A stretch of DNA of 64,000 bases from Pyxicephalus adspersus (Eukaryota > Chordata > Amphibia > Anura > Pyxicephalidae). Position numbers and translations under genes: made by a program. This document shows, one piece after another, positions 1 to 44,699 of the stretch. Below the pieces are notes generated by a model. The model was not told the DNA's origin. It ran no database searches and worked only from the letters and a program-made list of their open reading frames with translations. Location: assembly GCF_032062135.1 (NCBI RefSeq), contig NC_092864.1:15805409-15869408 (forward strand). Reading direction: 5' to 3'. The stretch's first letter is position 1. The number at the start of each line of letters is the position of its first letter.

Positions 1-2589
1 AGGTGGGTACAGAACCTGTTTATAGATTATAAACAGGCCAAGGTGCAAGAGGAAGGAAAAGTGAAATCTGCTACCCCCCAGCATGCAATGTGACTGACCA
101 TACAGCTCCTTCTGGAAAAAGTGAGTACATTAATTTGTCACTTGGGATTTTAGGGAGCATATATAGTTTAAAGGGCTTGGGGCTTCAGATTTATTCACTG
201 ATGGAACACGTTTTAATGACCAGCACTACAGAAATGGACATGACTATGGACTTTGTAAAGCATTGTGTAATATGTCAGTATTAATACAAGTATATTAGTA
301 CAAGTTAATATTAAGTCAATATTAAAGTGGTGGATTGGGACCGGCTCTTAGCTTTACTACTTTCCTACTCCCCAATCTAGATGGGGTGGTACAGGGTAGC
401 AAAAGGCTAAGTAAGACCAAATACCTATAACAGATAACCAAAGGACTTTTTTTTTTTTTACAAATAAAGCCATAACTGGATTTTATAGCTTTTTTTTTAG
501 GTATGATAAGAAATAAAAAAATACACAGATGTATCTAAGAAAGACATGGAAAGGGCAGATACTATGTTTAGTAATTTCACTCCACAAAGGCACATGGTCT
601 TTTTACACTCGAGGGTTGAGTAAATATCTAGTGGAAAAACAGGTATTGTTATTGCTTCGGCTTAACGTTGGAAATAGTTCAGGTTGTACAGAGGTGTGTT
701 TTTTGTCCCAATGTTTGCTTAAGTCACCAACATTTTTATTACCTGTAAAAAAACAATTTTATGTAGACATCCAAAAGCCCTGAGACTGTTGCTGGTAACG
801 CCATTGTGGATGTGATGTTAGAACCCACAGCAGACCTGGAGTATTTACTCTACAGCCTGGGTTACTGGTTTCAGAGTTTGGTAGAAGTTCGTTAAAAAAT
901 AAACAATTTGTGATTCGCAGGTCAGTTACCATTAATGATCTTTTTGGCCATGTGTAAGGGTGCCATTCTTTCCAGCTCTATAGTATTCCCATTTAGTGTT
1001 CCCTCCTAAAGTTCCGCAGTTACATAAAACAAGGGATGCAAACGAACCTGACCAGAAGTTATATAAACCCAAAACAGGAGACAGCTTGACGTGCAAGTAA
1101 GCAGAGGGGGTGTGCCAAGTAACTAGTCAGTTTTAAACGAAAGTTTACCACATTTCAGGTAAATAAATTTTTTTTTTAAAGGGAAAAAAACTGAAATGAA
1201 AATCATTGATGTTTCTCTGCTTTTACCTGTAATCTTTTACAATAGAGATTTTACCACACCATAGCTAGGAATGGTCACCCCTCACTGTGTTAACAATATT
1301 TATATAGCACCAATACATTACACAGTGCTGTACATTAACTAGGGGTTGCAAATGACGGACAGACATGGGAGGAGCAGCCCTGCCCAGTATGACCATTATT
1401 ATGGTGCTGTGACAAGGTATAACTAAGAATATTAAAGGGTCTTTACTGAAGAGACCACCCTGGAAGTTTTGTGAAGTGAGCATACATTCACCCAGTCATA
1501 ATACACCCATATAAACCATACATACATCCCTCCCAGTCATTCAATACAACCACCACACAGCCACCAGGGTCAATATTTAAGAATAGCCAGTCCACCTTTT
1601 AATAGTTAGAGATTCATGAAGTTCTCAAATGGCACTGCGGGTGATAATATTTAGAACCTTTTATCACATCAAGTCAAACCGGCGGGTTATTTTGTTATTT
1701 AGAACCTTTTATCACATCAAGTCAAACCGATCCAGCATTTTATAGAGGACAACTTGACAGCACGCTTTCCAAAACCATGTTGATGCATGGACCACACTTA
1801 TATATCGATAGTGATAGTGTTTACTGTTCTGTTACCAATCAGCACTTGTAATTAACTCTTTAAGTTGTCTAAAACAGTTCACAGTTTTATAAAGATGCCA
1901 ACACTTGTGGTATCTGATTCTAATTACTCAGTCATTTGCCACTACATATAGTTCCTCAAAGTGCTGTATTGGAGTGGACCATCAGCAAACAAAATATTGT
2001 TTTAGGAAACACAAAAGAGGATAAGGACCAGACTGTACTGTAAGGGAAGATCAAGCCTATGAACGTGGGGTGGTTGTGTTTTGATGGGACAGTAAAACAA
2101 ATACCTGGATGATGAAAAAAGCCAGTTTAAGGCTTTGTTCACATGAAGCACTGTGTCACAGAAAACGCTGCATGCATTTTATCAGTTTCTGGATAATGTA
2201 ACTTATTAGAATGGACATAAGGACACATTGTCATATGTGTTATATAAATATTTGAAATGCATAGCCACTAAAGACTGCTTTAAGGCACTCATTAATAAGG
2301 AACAGTTGTGCTACAACAAAGTATTCCCTAATAAAGAAGTCAGCATGCTAAGGCTGCAAACCCCATTAAACTAAACCAAAACTCTATTATGTTGTAGCAT
2401 ACCAGTCCTGTTGTGCTAATGGAATACATTTACAGGTACCTATTCTTGGAAATAAGCCTAAAAGGCAATTTTAGTTTAGCTAACAGAACAAGAAACCATT
2501 TCCAGGTAGTTTCTGTACTTTCTAGAAACCTTTACTTGAAATACTGAAAACTAGTGATGTCACCATATATAAGGACTGGTAGGCCAACT
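1..2589. other. downstream intergenic sequence, no gene seen
   Basis: AT-rich unique sequence. It holds an L2-like LINE tail in minus orientation at about 1290-1385 and a 33-bp direct repeat at 1648-1680 and 1696-1728. Further minus-strand AATAAA hexamers at 735-740 and 190-195 leave open a longer crebbp 3' UTR. No exon with convincing splice sites was seen. Confidence 0.5.
1290..1385 (-). mobile_element. L2-like LINE 3' tail, minus strand
   Basis: Reads aatatttatatagcaccaat then acattacacagtgctgtaca and ggggttgcaaatgacgg, the reverse of the family tail; located downstream of crebbp. Confidence 0.75.
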
Positions 2590-5203
2590 TTTATTTATGG
2601 GTCTAGATATCTTTTAGAGTATATATGCACTGAATATCTAGCACAGGGCTGCTTTCATCTCAATGCTCCGTAGAGTGTAAGGAAATGCTGCATGGGGGAT
2701 AACAAATTAGGGGTTATGCATTACCATATCAATAAATAGGAATATAAGTATGTGGGTTACTCTAAATATCTTGATGAAACCTTAATCTGGCCAAAGACAA
2801 CACATAATATCTAAGCAACTGTAAAAAAAAAATCTTTTGTTTCAGAAACTCTTGCCAAGGGCAGTATTTCACAGTTTTAATTGTTCGTCCATCTGATTGT
2901 ATACGCTGTTAATATGGCCTTGCCACTCCTCAAATCATAAAGCTCTCTCTTCTCTACGGAGCACTTCCATAGTTTGTGTATTTTTAGAGAATTGCCTGGA
3001 GTTCAGTTTTATCATCAATCTAAACCCCTGAACATAAATGTAATATATTTTCAATCACCAGATGTCATGGCTGCATTAGTTTCCTTTTTAAAAGACATTT
3101 TTCTTCCTCTTCCATGCTTCTGACAATTACTTTCCACCCAAGAGTGACAATGCTCACCCTACACCAGTGCTATCCAAATACAGATCTGGATTTCTGTATC
3201 AGTCATTTTCTGAGTTTGTAAATCACACCCTAACTAAATTTTCATTAATTTAACGTGAAGATCATGGCAACTAGAGTGAATTAGTTCTGCCCTAGGCTGA
3301 CCACAAACACCTCCCGTTTGCCCCTGCGTTCTCACAAAGGACAAATCACTTAAATTTCACTTCAGTGCACAAAAAGTGTCATGGAGAATGCATTACTAAC
3401 GAGATAAACAGGTATTTACACAAAATGGTCTGAAAAGAAAGTAAATGCAGCCACCAAACCTAAAGGACTAGTAATATGCATATATTACATTTCTGTTATT
3501 GGGCCTATGTTTACTTCAAATGACATTTTTCAGATCGATAAGACATCATTGTCATTCCTAAATATTCACGGCAAAAAGCCCTAAATGATCTAGGGGCTGT
3601 AAGAATGAACTACATTGTAAAAATTTCAGTAATTTATATCAATTTTAAGCAATACTTTATATACAGTTAAAAAAAAAAAAAACATGCATAGTCCAGCATA
3701 CAATGTTGAAAACAGCATTTTTCCATAACAAAACAAACGGGAAAAAGGAAAAAAAAAAAAAAATGAAAAAACCCAGAACACTGAAGTTTTAATACCATGT
3801 ACACTTTTACTCAGCATGAAAATAGCTGCTGTCAGACAGTATTCCCACCCCTTCCCTGCCAGAGGGGGTCAAAGGAGGAGAATAACTCGCCCCCCTCTGA
3901 CAGCAAAGTGGTTAACAATGTCATATCATTTAAGAAAAGCTCCCAGACGTTCTACCGGTCTGTACAATGATTCAGTCTCAGATTTTCTCTCTCCTTGGTG
4001 CCTCTTATTTATATTGGGGGGGGGGGGCATGATTTACACTTTTGATTGCTTGTATTATAAACAAAAAAAAATTGATTTCGTAGTTTTTCTTTTTATAAGC
4101 AGTTCCAGCGTTTGGTGGGAGCCTTTTTTCTTCCGTTTTCACACCCCCAACCATTAAAAAATACAAATAAGAGGGGTGTGTGGGAGGGCGGGATATTTCA
4201 ACAAGATGGCAAAAATCAAATTGCACAGGTTCTCCCTCTGGCTTCTGTGAAAATTCTCTGTACAACGAGGGATCTGTCTGGTGGGTTTTGGTGGAAGAGC
4301 TTTCTTGCTGCCTGGGATTTTTATTCGATCTTTTTTTATATAAAGGAGAAGAAAAAAAATATATATAACCATGGGGATGACGGTTTCTATACAGCATCCT
4401 TCCCCCGAAACCCTCTGTCTTTACAAATGTCTTATGGAAATGCCTCTTCTTGGGTTTGAAGAGGATGATGTAGTTACAAGTGGTAAAAAGGACCCCAAAC
4501 CTCCTCCCCTAGTTTTTGTTTCAGGCTCTGTAGCTGCAGGAGAGGAAAAAAAAATAAAATAAACCCGGTAAGACAGTCCTTGTAGATGAAGAGAAAAAAA
4601 AAAAAAATAACTGCACACATATGAGCGTATTTGATGAGTTCACCCCTTCCCTGTCAGACGCAAAACTGCACCAGTCTGCCAGAGAAGGAAGCAGCAGTCC
4701 TCACTGAGCACAGAAGAAGGGATTGACCCTCAAACAAAGGTCAGCCTGCTGTGTTTTGTGAGGCCGGGCAATAATTTATAACAGCCCAAGGGAAGGGAGG
4801 TGTCTAAATTTGGCCGCCTGAATAAAAAAAAAAAAAATTCCCAAAAAAACAAAAGCATTGAACGTCAGAGCAGCCACTGACAATGCTAGAGAAGGGTGAA
4901 GGCGATGCTCAGCAGCGCTTATGCCAACCTCTCCGACAGTGTAGGGTTTAAATCTGGCAAATGGGTGGTGGTCTCAGTCCAGACTGAGGCCCTGTGTCCC
5001 TGATGTGCAGACCAGCAATGAGTACGCAAACAAAGAAAATATTAAAATAAACGTTCATGGTAAGGTGGAAGGAATGGGAGGGATAGATATTTATATATTT
5101 ATATTTATATATAACAAAAGGGGGCAGGGGGCAGATGGAGTTAAAGAGAACCCCTTTCCCTCCACCACTGTAGTTCTCCAGTTCACTGCCGGTTCTGTGG
5201 ATG
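2590..5203 (-). other. crebbp: probable crebbp 3' UTR
   Basis: This is non-coding sequence after the stop codon with A/T homopolymers and a G run at about 4018-4027. On the minus strand, AATAAA hexamers lie at 4320-4325 and 2590-2595. The distal one would give a 3' UTR of about 2.6 kb, similar to mammalian CREBBP, so I place the end there. The true cleavage site cannot be decided from sequence alone. Small open frames on either strand here look like chance. Confidence 0.5.
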
Positions 5204-36774
<31,571 letters not shown>

Positions 36775-38192
36775 CTTCTCCCCTTTTCTGATCGGTCACC
36801 GAAGACAGACGAGGCTCCCTCCCCGGAGGAGGAGCAGCGAGAGTGTAAGGAGGGGAGGAGAGAAGCCCCGGCCCTGCCACCACCTCCCGGTACTACCTGA
36901 CAAGAGCTCAGAGGCCCCCCGAGTCCGGCATGCCTGGAGGAGGGGGACCCGCGGGCCGAGCCCCCCGAGCCTACACACTAACCGGATCCCTAAAACTCTG
37001 CACCCCCCCTCACCGGTATGCGACCCGGGCTCTGGTCACCTGCAGCGCCCCCGATCTGTCAGCCAGGCAACAATCAGTGCACGGGGGGCTCACACACCCC
37101 AAATCTGCCCCTCTAATGGAGGAATCACTAATACCCCCCTAATCACTAATAACCCCCTAGCCCCGCCAGGTGATCGGTGCACCCCAAATTCTGCCCCTCC
37201 TCTAATCACAGCACCCCCAATATTCCTCAGCACTGTCACCCCCAAAATCTACTAGCCGGGTCACCCCAAAAGTAACGTCACCCCCAAAAATGGGCCCGAG
37301 TCGCCGTGACGTGTGAAAGTCACCGGGGGAAATTTGGGGTAACAGCCCCCCTAAAATAAGTGCGGGGTGTCAGGCGAAGGTAGGCCCCGGGGGAGATGGA
37401 GGTTGCGTCAGGCCTCGATCCCAGCCCCCCTCCGTTCCGTCGCTGCCGGTTCCTTCTCCGCCCGCCCACGCAACCGTGCGGCCGCTTCCTCCTCCTCCGG
37501 GAGGGGAGGGAAAACAATGAACTGCCACACGGGGGGCCCGGGGATTACAGAACAAACAGCAGCCTCCTCCGGGGGTGGCGGGGAGAGCGAGCCGCCCCCC
37601 CCTGCCTTTCGAATGCCGGCAGCCCGTCTCTCTCTTCCTCGGCTGGACCCCGGAGATCTCCGGCGCTGACCGAGCCGCGACAAGATGGCGGCTGTTGATT
37701 CCTCAATTAAAAAAAAAAGTTTTTTTTTTTTTTTCCTCCTCTCTCCTACGACGGCGGGAGGAGGGGCGGAGCCACGCAGTACGCACAGCACGCACGGGAG
37801 AGGAGGGGGGTGGTCACACGTACAGGCTGTGCAGAATGAAGCTGAAAGGAGCGGGTGGAGGGGAAGCGCACGTAGCCTGCTGGTCGGGGGGGGGGGGGGG
37901 GCACGCCTGTAGGGAGTGGTAGGACACGCCCATGGATGGATGGCCGCGCCCGCTGACGTAGGGTTTGGCCACGCCCAGGGGCTCTGGCTAAAAGGTGGGA
38001 GATGTAGCGGAGGAATCCTCCTGTGGAAGGTGATGGGAGCCGCTGTACTGCTGGGCTGTGTGTACACAGGAGCAATGTGTATCCTATAATAATATACAAT
38101 GCAGGTGTACAAATCTGATAGAATACAGCTACAAAGATGGAAGTCATCATACACAATCCCTATACACAGGTGCACCGACCACAAAAAGTATA

Positions 38193-38194
38193 AT

Positions 38195-38259
<65 letters not shown>

Positions 38260-38262
38260 TAT
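38193..38262. repeat. (TA)n/(AC)n microsatellite
   Basis: A compound dinucleotide tract, atatat repeated then acacac then atatat, immediately before the L2-like LINE fragment. Confidence 0.95.
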
Positions 38263-38279
38263 ATATGTATTTCATTACT

Positions 38280-39226
38280 ACTCATGGATGTCTAACCAAT
38301 TCCAGAAACTCAACCTGGATAAAAACAGAACTCATTATCATCCCCCCTCAAATACCAAATCTCCCCCTGACATATTCCTAACAGTTATAACACTGTTATT
38401 CGGCCCTCCCCTCAGGCACGTTGTCTTGGCGTCACCTATGATTCTGCCCTGTCATTTACCCCCCATATCCAGAACATTTCCAGGTCCTGTCACTTTCACC
38501 TGTGCAACATCTCCAAATTCCGCCCTACCTGTCCCCAGAGACCACCAAACTCCTTGTACATGCTGCAATCATTTCTCGTCTGGACTACTGTACTCCTCCT
38601 GGTACTCCACTAACCTGACTCTCTCCTCTACAATCTATTATGAACGCTGCAGCCAGACTCATCCATCCTGCCAACTGCTCCTCTTCTGCTGCATCTCTTT
38701 GTAGTTCTCTTCATTGGCTTCCATTTCACCTTGGAATCAAATGTAAGCTCCTGTGCTTTGCCTTCAAATCCCTCCACAGTTCATGTCTCACTTACTTTTC
38801 TGACCTGAAAGAAAAATACTCCCCTATCCGCTCTCTTTGCTCCACCAATGACTTACTAATGACTTCCTCACTCATAACCTCATCACATGCACGGCTTTAA
38901 GACTTTTCTAGAGCTGCCCTGACTTTCTGGAATGGTGTCGTCCAATTCAGCTTGCTCCTACTTTCTGCTCATGTAAAAGAGCGCTCAAAACCCATCTTTT
39001 CAAACTTGCCTACCCATCTTCTTTCTCCTAAACCATAACCATTTCCCATCACTCCAAATCTCCCCTCCTATTGTGTGACACTGTCCCCACCTCCTGGATT
39101 GTAAGCTCTTCGGGGCAGGGTCCTCTCTTCCTGTGTCACTATCTGTATTTGTCTGTCATTTGCAACCCCTATTTAATGTACAGCGCAATATGTTGGCGCA
39201 ATATAAATACTGTTTAATAATAGTGC
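38280..39226 (+). mobile_element. L2-like LINE 3' fragment with broken reverse transcriptase C-terminus
   Basis: Translated pieces read like the C-terminal part of an L2-clade non-LTR reverse transcriptase: WMSNQFQKLNLDK near 38285, a SGLLYSS-type stretch near 38575, MNAAARLIHPANC near 38640, SLHWLPFHLGIKCKLLCFAF near 38710. The frame is broken more than once. It ends in the typical 3' tail, atatgttggcgcaatataaa followed by tactgtttaataa. Inactive fragment. Confidence 0.75.
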
Positions 39227-39492
39227 ATCATGTCTATATTACAAGTACAGGTAAAATTAAAGCCAGAATGGCTTGCAGACAGATGAGATTTTTCTGTGTG
39301 TGTGTGGTTCTCTTCTTCATCAATAAAAGATAAAATAGTAATCAAACACAGAACCATGTGTATCAGATCCAGAGAACTGGCTTTTATGTTGGTCAGTTAT
39401 CCTATTGTTTAGTCTTTATTAACTTGGGTTCCATGAACAATCAGCAACACTTTTGGATAAATGACCGCTGACGTCAAAAGATTTTTGCAGAT
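38913..39492 (+). repeat. segmental duplicate, copy 1 (LINE tail plus unique flank)
   Basis: The sequence from ctgccctgactttctggaat through the LINE tail and beyond, to atttttgcagat, is repeated at 43453-44040 with scattered differences. The shared part extends about 270 bp past the LINE end, so it is a segmental duplication and not two independent insertions. Each copy is followed by the 35-bp minisatellite. Confidence 0.85.
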
Positions 39493-39654
39493 ATTTGTAA
39501 AAGGGGTGTACTTGTAAACTATTTCATATGTAAGGGGCATTCTTCCCACTGGCTGCCCATGTAAGGAGCTCCAGTGTATTGAAAAAGTATTGTAATGGAT
39601 GTCATTCCCCCAATGATCACCAATGTACAGAGGAACCCTACTGATGATACGTGA

Positions 39655-42600
39655 TGTAGGGGAGTCCATCTACATGTTCCACCAATGTAGGGGAGCTCTT
39701 CTACATAGACCACAATAAAAGGTAAGGGTAACTCTTCTACATACACGGCCATTGTTGGGGGAGCTTTTCCACATGTAAGGGGTCCTAGTACATAGACCAC
39801 CACCAATGTAAGGGAAGCTCTTCCACATAGACCACTACCAATGTAAGGGGAGCTCTTCCACATAGACCACTACCAATGTAAGGGGAGCGCTTCCACATAG
39901 ACCACTACCAATGTAAAGGAAGCTCTTCCATATAGACCACTACCAATGTAAGGCGAGCTCTTCAACATAGACCACCACCAATGTAAGGGGGTCCTTGTAC
40001 ATAGACCCGCACCAATGTAGATGATCTCTTCCACATAGACCAACACCAATGTGAGGGGAGCTAATCCACATAAACCAACACTAATGTAAGGGGGTCCTTG
40101 TACATAGAACAGCACAAATGTAAGGGAAGCTCTTCCACATAGACCACTACCAGTGTAAGGGGAGCTCTTACACATAGACCACTACCAATGTAAGGGTGTC
40201 CTTGTACATAAACCAGCACCAATGTAGGGGAAGTCTTCTACATAGACCACTACAAAATGTGAGGGGAACTGTTCTACATACACCACCACAAATGTAAGAG
40301 GAGCTCTTCTACATAGACCATCGCCAATGTATGTGAAGCACTTCTACAGAGATTCCCACCAATGTAAGGGGAGCTCTTCCACATAGACCACCAATGTAAG
40401 GGGGTCCTTGTACATAGACCAGCACCAATGTAAGAGGGGCTGTTCCACATAGACCACCACCAATGTAAGGGGAGCTCTTCCACAGAGACCACCACCAATG
40501 TAAGGGGAGCTATTCCACATAGACCACCACCAATGTAAAGGGAGCTCTTCCACACAGACCACCACCAATGTAAGGGGAGAGCTGTTCCACATAGACCACC
40601 ACCAATGTAAGGGGGTCCTTGTACATAGACCACCACCAATGTAAGTGGAGCTCTTCCATATAGACCAGCACCAATGTAGGTGAGCTCTTCCACACAAACC
40701 ACTACCAATGTAAGGGGGTCATTGTACATAAACAAGCACCAATGTAAGGGGAGCACTTCTTTATAGACCACCACAAAATAAAGGGGCGGCTCTTCTACAT
40801 AGACCACCACCAATGTAAGGGGAACTCTTCTATATAGACCAACAACAATGTAAGGGGAGCTCTTCCACATAGACCAACACCAATGTAAGGGGAGCGCTTC
40901 AACCCAGACCAGCACCAATGTAAGGAGGTCCTTGTAAATAGACCAGCACCAATGTAAGGGGGTCCTTGTAAATAGACCACCACCAAAGTAAGGGGAGCTC
41001 TTCTATATAGACCGCCACCAATGTTTGAGGGTCCTTGAACATAGACCTTTACCAATGTAAGGGAAGCTCTTCCACATAGACCACCACCAATATAAAGGGA
41101 TCTCCTCCACATAGACCACCACCAATGTAAGGGGAGCTCTACATAGACCAGCACCAATGTAAGATGGGCTCTTCCACATAGACCGCCACCAATGTAAGGG
41201 GGTCCTTATAAATAGACCAGCACCAATGCAAGGGGAGCTCTTTCACATAGACCTCCATCAATTTAAGGGTGTTCTTTTACATAGACCAGCACCAATGTAA
41301 GGGGAGCTCTTCCATATAGACCAGCACCAATGTAGGTGAGCTCTTCCACACAGACCACTACCAATGTAGGGAGGTCCTTGTACATAAACAAGCACCAAAG
41401 TAGGGGAGCTCTTCTTTATAGACCACCACAAAATATAAGGGGGGCTCTTCTACATAGACCACCACCAATGTAAGGGGAACTCTTCTATATAGACCACCAC
41501 CAATGTAAGGGGAGCTCTTCCACATAGACCACCACCAATGTAAGGGAAGCTCGTCCACATAGACCACCACCAATGTAAGGGGAGCGCTTCAACCCAGACA
41601 AGCACCAATGTAAGGGGGACCTTGAAATTAGACCAGCACCAATGTAAGGGGGTCCTTGTAAATAGACCAGCACCAATGTAAGGGGGTCCTTGTAAATAAA
41701 CCACCACCAATGTAAGGGGAGCTCTTCTATATAGATCGCCACCAATGTTCGAGGGTCCTTGAACATAGACCATCCCCAATGTAAGGGAAGCTTTTCCACA
41801 TAGACCACCACCATTGTAAATGGAGCTCCTCCACAGACAACCACCAATGTAAGGGGGTCTTTATATATAGACCACCACCAATGTAAGGGGAGCTCTACAT
41901 AGACCAGCACCAATGTAAGATGGGCTCTTCCACAAAGACCACCATCAATGTAAGGGGAGCTCTTCCACATAGACTATCACCAATGGAAAGGGGTCCTTGG
42001 TAATAAACCAGCACAGATGTAAGGGGAGCTCTTCTATATAGATCACCACCAATGTTCGAGGGTCCTTGAAGATAGACCACCACCAATGTAAAGGGAGCTC
42101 CTCCACATAGACAACCACCAATGTAAGGGGGTCCTTATAAATAGACCAGCACCAATGCAAGGGGAGCTCTTCCACATAGACCTCCATCAATTTAAGGGTG
42201 TTCTTTTACATAGACCACCACCAATATAGGGGGAGCTCTACATAGTCTAGCACCAATGTAAGAGGGGCTCTTCCACATATACCACCACCAATGTAAGGTG
42301 AGCTCTTCCACATAGACCACCACCAATATAAGGTGAGCTATTCTACATAGACCACCACCAATGTAAGGGGAGCTCTTCCACATAGACCACCACCAATGTA
42401 AGTGGGTCCTTGTACATAGACCAACACAAATGTAAGGGGAGCTCTTCCACATGGTCCAGCACTAATGTAAGGAGAGCTCTTCAACATAGACCAGCACCCA
42501 ATGTAAGGGGGTCCTTGTACATAGACCAGAGCCAATGTAAGGGGAGGGCTTCAACATAGACCAGCACCAATGTAAGGGGGTCCTTGTACATAAACCAGCA

Positions 42601-43240
42601 TCAATATAAGGGGAGCTCTTCTACAGAGACCACCACCAATGTAAGGGGAGCTCTTCTACAGAGACCTCAACAAATGCAAGGGGAGCTCTTCTACAGAGAC
42701 CACCACCAATGTAAGGGGAGCTCTTCTACAGAGACCACCACCAATGTAAGGGGGCTCTTCCACAGAGACCACCACCAATGTAAGGGGATCTCTTCCACAT
42801 AGACCACCACCAATGTTAGGGGAACTCTTCCACATAGACCACTACTAATGTAAGGGGATCTCTTCCATAAGGGGATCTCTTCCACATAGACCGCCACCAA
42901 TGTAAAGGGAGGTCACCCACACTGACTACCACCAATGTAAGGGGAGCTCTTCTACATGGACCACCAATGTAAGCGGGTCCTTCTGCAGTGACCACCAATT
43001 TAAGGAAGCTTTATTTACTGACCAATAATGTAGGAAAGTATTTCTCCAATCACCAATGTAGGATAGGGCCTTCACCAATGACCAACAATATAAGAAAGCT
43101 TTTTTCTTAATAACAATGTATAGGGGCACTTTTCCATAGACCACCAATGTAATAAAGCATTTCTGACCACCAATATGAGGGGGTCATTCTCTACTGGCCA
43201 TTGGCCACCAACGTAAGGAATCATTTTTGACTACTACATT
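39655..43240. repeat. 35-bp minisatellite, large array
   Basis: About 100 imperfect units of a 35-bp repeat, typically accaccaatgtaaggggag followed by ctcttccacatag. A variant unit has gggtccttgtacatag in the second half. Units drift at the right end (about 42900-43240). Long minus-strand open frames with repeating Trp/Val/Leu-rich residues arise from the repeat itself and are not genes. Confidence 0.95.
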
Positions 43241-43452
43241 GAGGTAACATTACAATTTTTACCTTTTTTGGACATTATTTTAATTTTATTAAAAAATTTG
43301 TTATTGAAGAGGAACCCTCTGGAATCTCATGCTGCAGCTGATCCCATACAACCTTGATTTTGCTAAATCAGTCTTCTCTTTTGAACTTACCTAAATAGAC
43401 TTACCTTTCTGTTGTACACCCCCATAGTCCCTGTAGCCATCACTTTTCTGAG

Positions 43453-44040
43453 GCTGCCCTGACTCTCTGGAATGGTCTTCATCGTCCTATTCAGCTTGCT
43501 CCTACTTTCTGCTCATTTAAAAGAGCACTCAAAACCCATCTTTTCAAACTTTCTTACCCGTTTTCCTCGGTCTCCTAAACCGTCACTATTCCCACCACCC
43601 CAAATCTCCCCTCCCATTTTGTGATACCTCCCCCACCTCCTAGATTGTAAGCGCTTCGGGCAGGGACCTCTCTTTGTGTGTCACTATCTGTATTTGTCTG
43701 TAATTTGCAACCCCTATTTCATGTACAGAGCTGCATAATATGTTGGCGCTATATAAATGCCGTTTAATAATAGAGCATCATGTCTATAGTACAAGTACAG
43801 GTAAAATTAAAGCCAGAATGGCTTGCAGACGGATGGGATCTTTCTGGTGTGTGTGGTTCTCTTCTTCATCAATAAAAGAAAAAATAGTAATCAAAGACAG
43901 AACCATGTGTATCAGATTCAGAGAATTAGCCTTTATGTTGGTCAGTTATCCTATTGTTTAGTCTTTATTAACTTGGGTTCCATGAACAATCAGCTAAACT
44001 TTTGGATACATGACTGCTGACGTCAAAGATTTTTGCAGAT
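43453..44040 (+). repeat. segmental duplicate, copy 2
   Basis: Counterpart of 38913-39492, including the L2-like tail (about 43690-43775) and the downstream flank ending atttttgcagat. It separates the two minisatellite arrays. Confidence 0.85.
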
Positions 44041-44056
44041 AATAAATAAATATGAA

Positions 44057-44570
44057 ATAGACCACCAATGTAAGGGGAGCTCCTCTACATAAACCACCAC
44101 CAATGTAAGGGGAGCTCTTCTACAAAGACCAGAAATGTAAGGGAACTCTTCTAAATAGAGCACCACCAATGTAAGAGGGTCCTTGTACATAGACCAGCAC
44201 CAATGTGAGGGGAGCTCATCTACATAGGCCACCACCAATGTAAAGAAGGGCCTTCTACAGAGACCAGCACCAATGTAAGGAAGGGCCTTCCACAGAGACC
44301 AGCACCAATGTAAGGGGAGCTCTTCCACATAGACCACCACCAAAGTAAGGGGAGCACTTCTTAATAGACCACCACAAAATGTAAGGGAATCTCCTCTACA
44401 TAGACCAACACAAAATGTAAGGGGAGCTCTTCAATAGAGACCACCACCAATGTAAGGGGAGCTCTTCTACATAGACATCACCAGTGTAAGGGGGTCCTTG
44501 TACATAGACCACCACCAATGTAAGGGGAGCTCTTAAACATAGACCATCACCAATGTAAAGGGGTCCTTTT
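44057..44570. repeat. 35-bp minisatellite, small array
   Basis: About 15 units of the same 35-bp repeat, beginning accaccaatgtaaggggagc after copy 2 of the segmental duplicate. It ends at the 128-bp duplicated block. Confidence 0.93.
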
Positions 44571-44696
44571 TTACATCCTGTATCATACCATTGCCAGTAT
44601 TTCAAGGTAAGGTGTTAAGGGATATTTCTCTGCCCCTGACAGCAAGACCAATGACTGCAAACTGGCTCTCACATACGGTACAGAATTGGCAAATTG
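44569..44696 (+). repeat. 128-bp duplicated block, copy 1
   Basis: Near-identical to 46792-46919: same length, two mismatches seen. It begins ttttacatcctgtatcatac and ends ggcaaattg. Confidence 0.9.
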
Positions 44697-44699
44697 GTT

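Noticed and set aside
4005..4459. Overlapping 110-130-codon frames on both strands downstream of crebbp
   Set aside because: They fall in the likely 3' UTR, are Phe/Lys-rich from homopolymers and have no domain or splice support.
37408..38256. 282-codon minus-strand frame over the CpG island
   Set aside because: It combines a dinucleotide microsatellite (repeated Tyr-Ile), poly-Lys from a T run and GC-rich Pro/Arg sequence; composition explains it.
40274..40918. Long minus-strand open frame (214 codons) and its neighbours in 39519-44605
   Set aside because: They are translations of the 35-bp minisatellite with a 35-residue period; there is no start context, splice logic or known domain.
39655..43240. 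CRISPR-like direct repeats
   Set aside because: Units are contiguous without unique spacers and the DNA is vertebrate.
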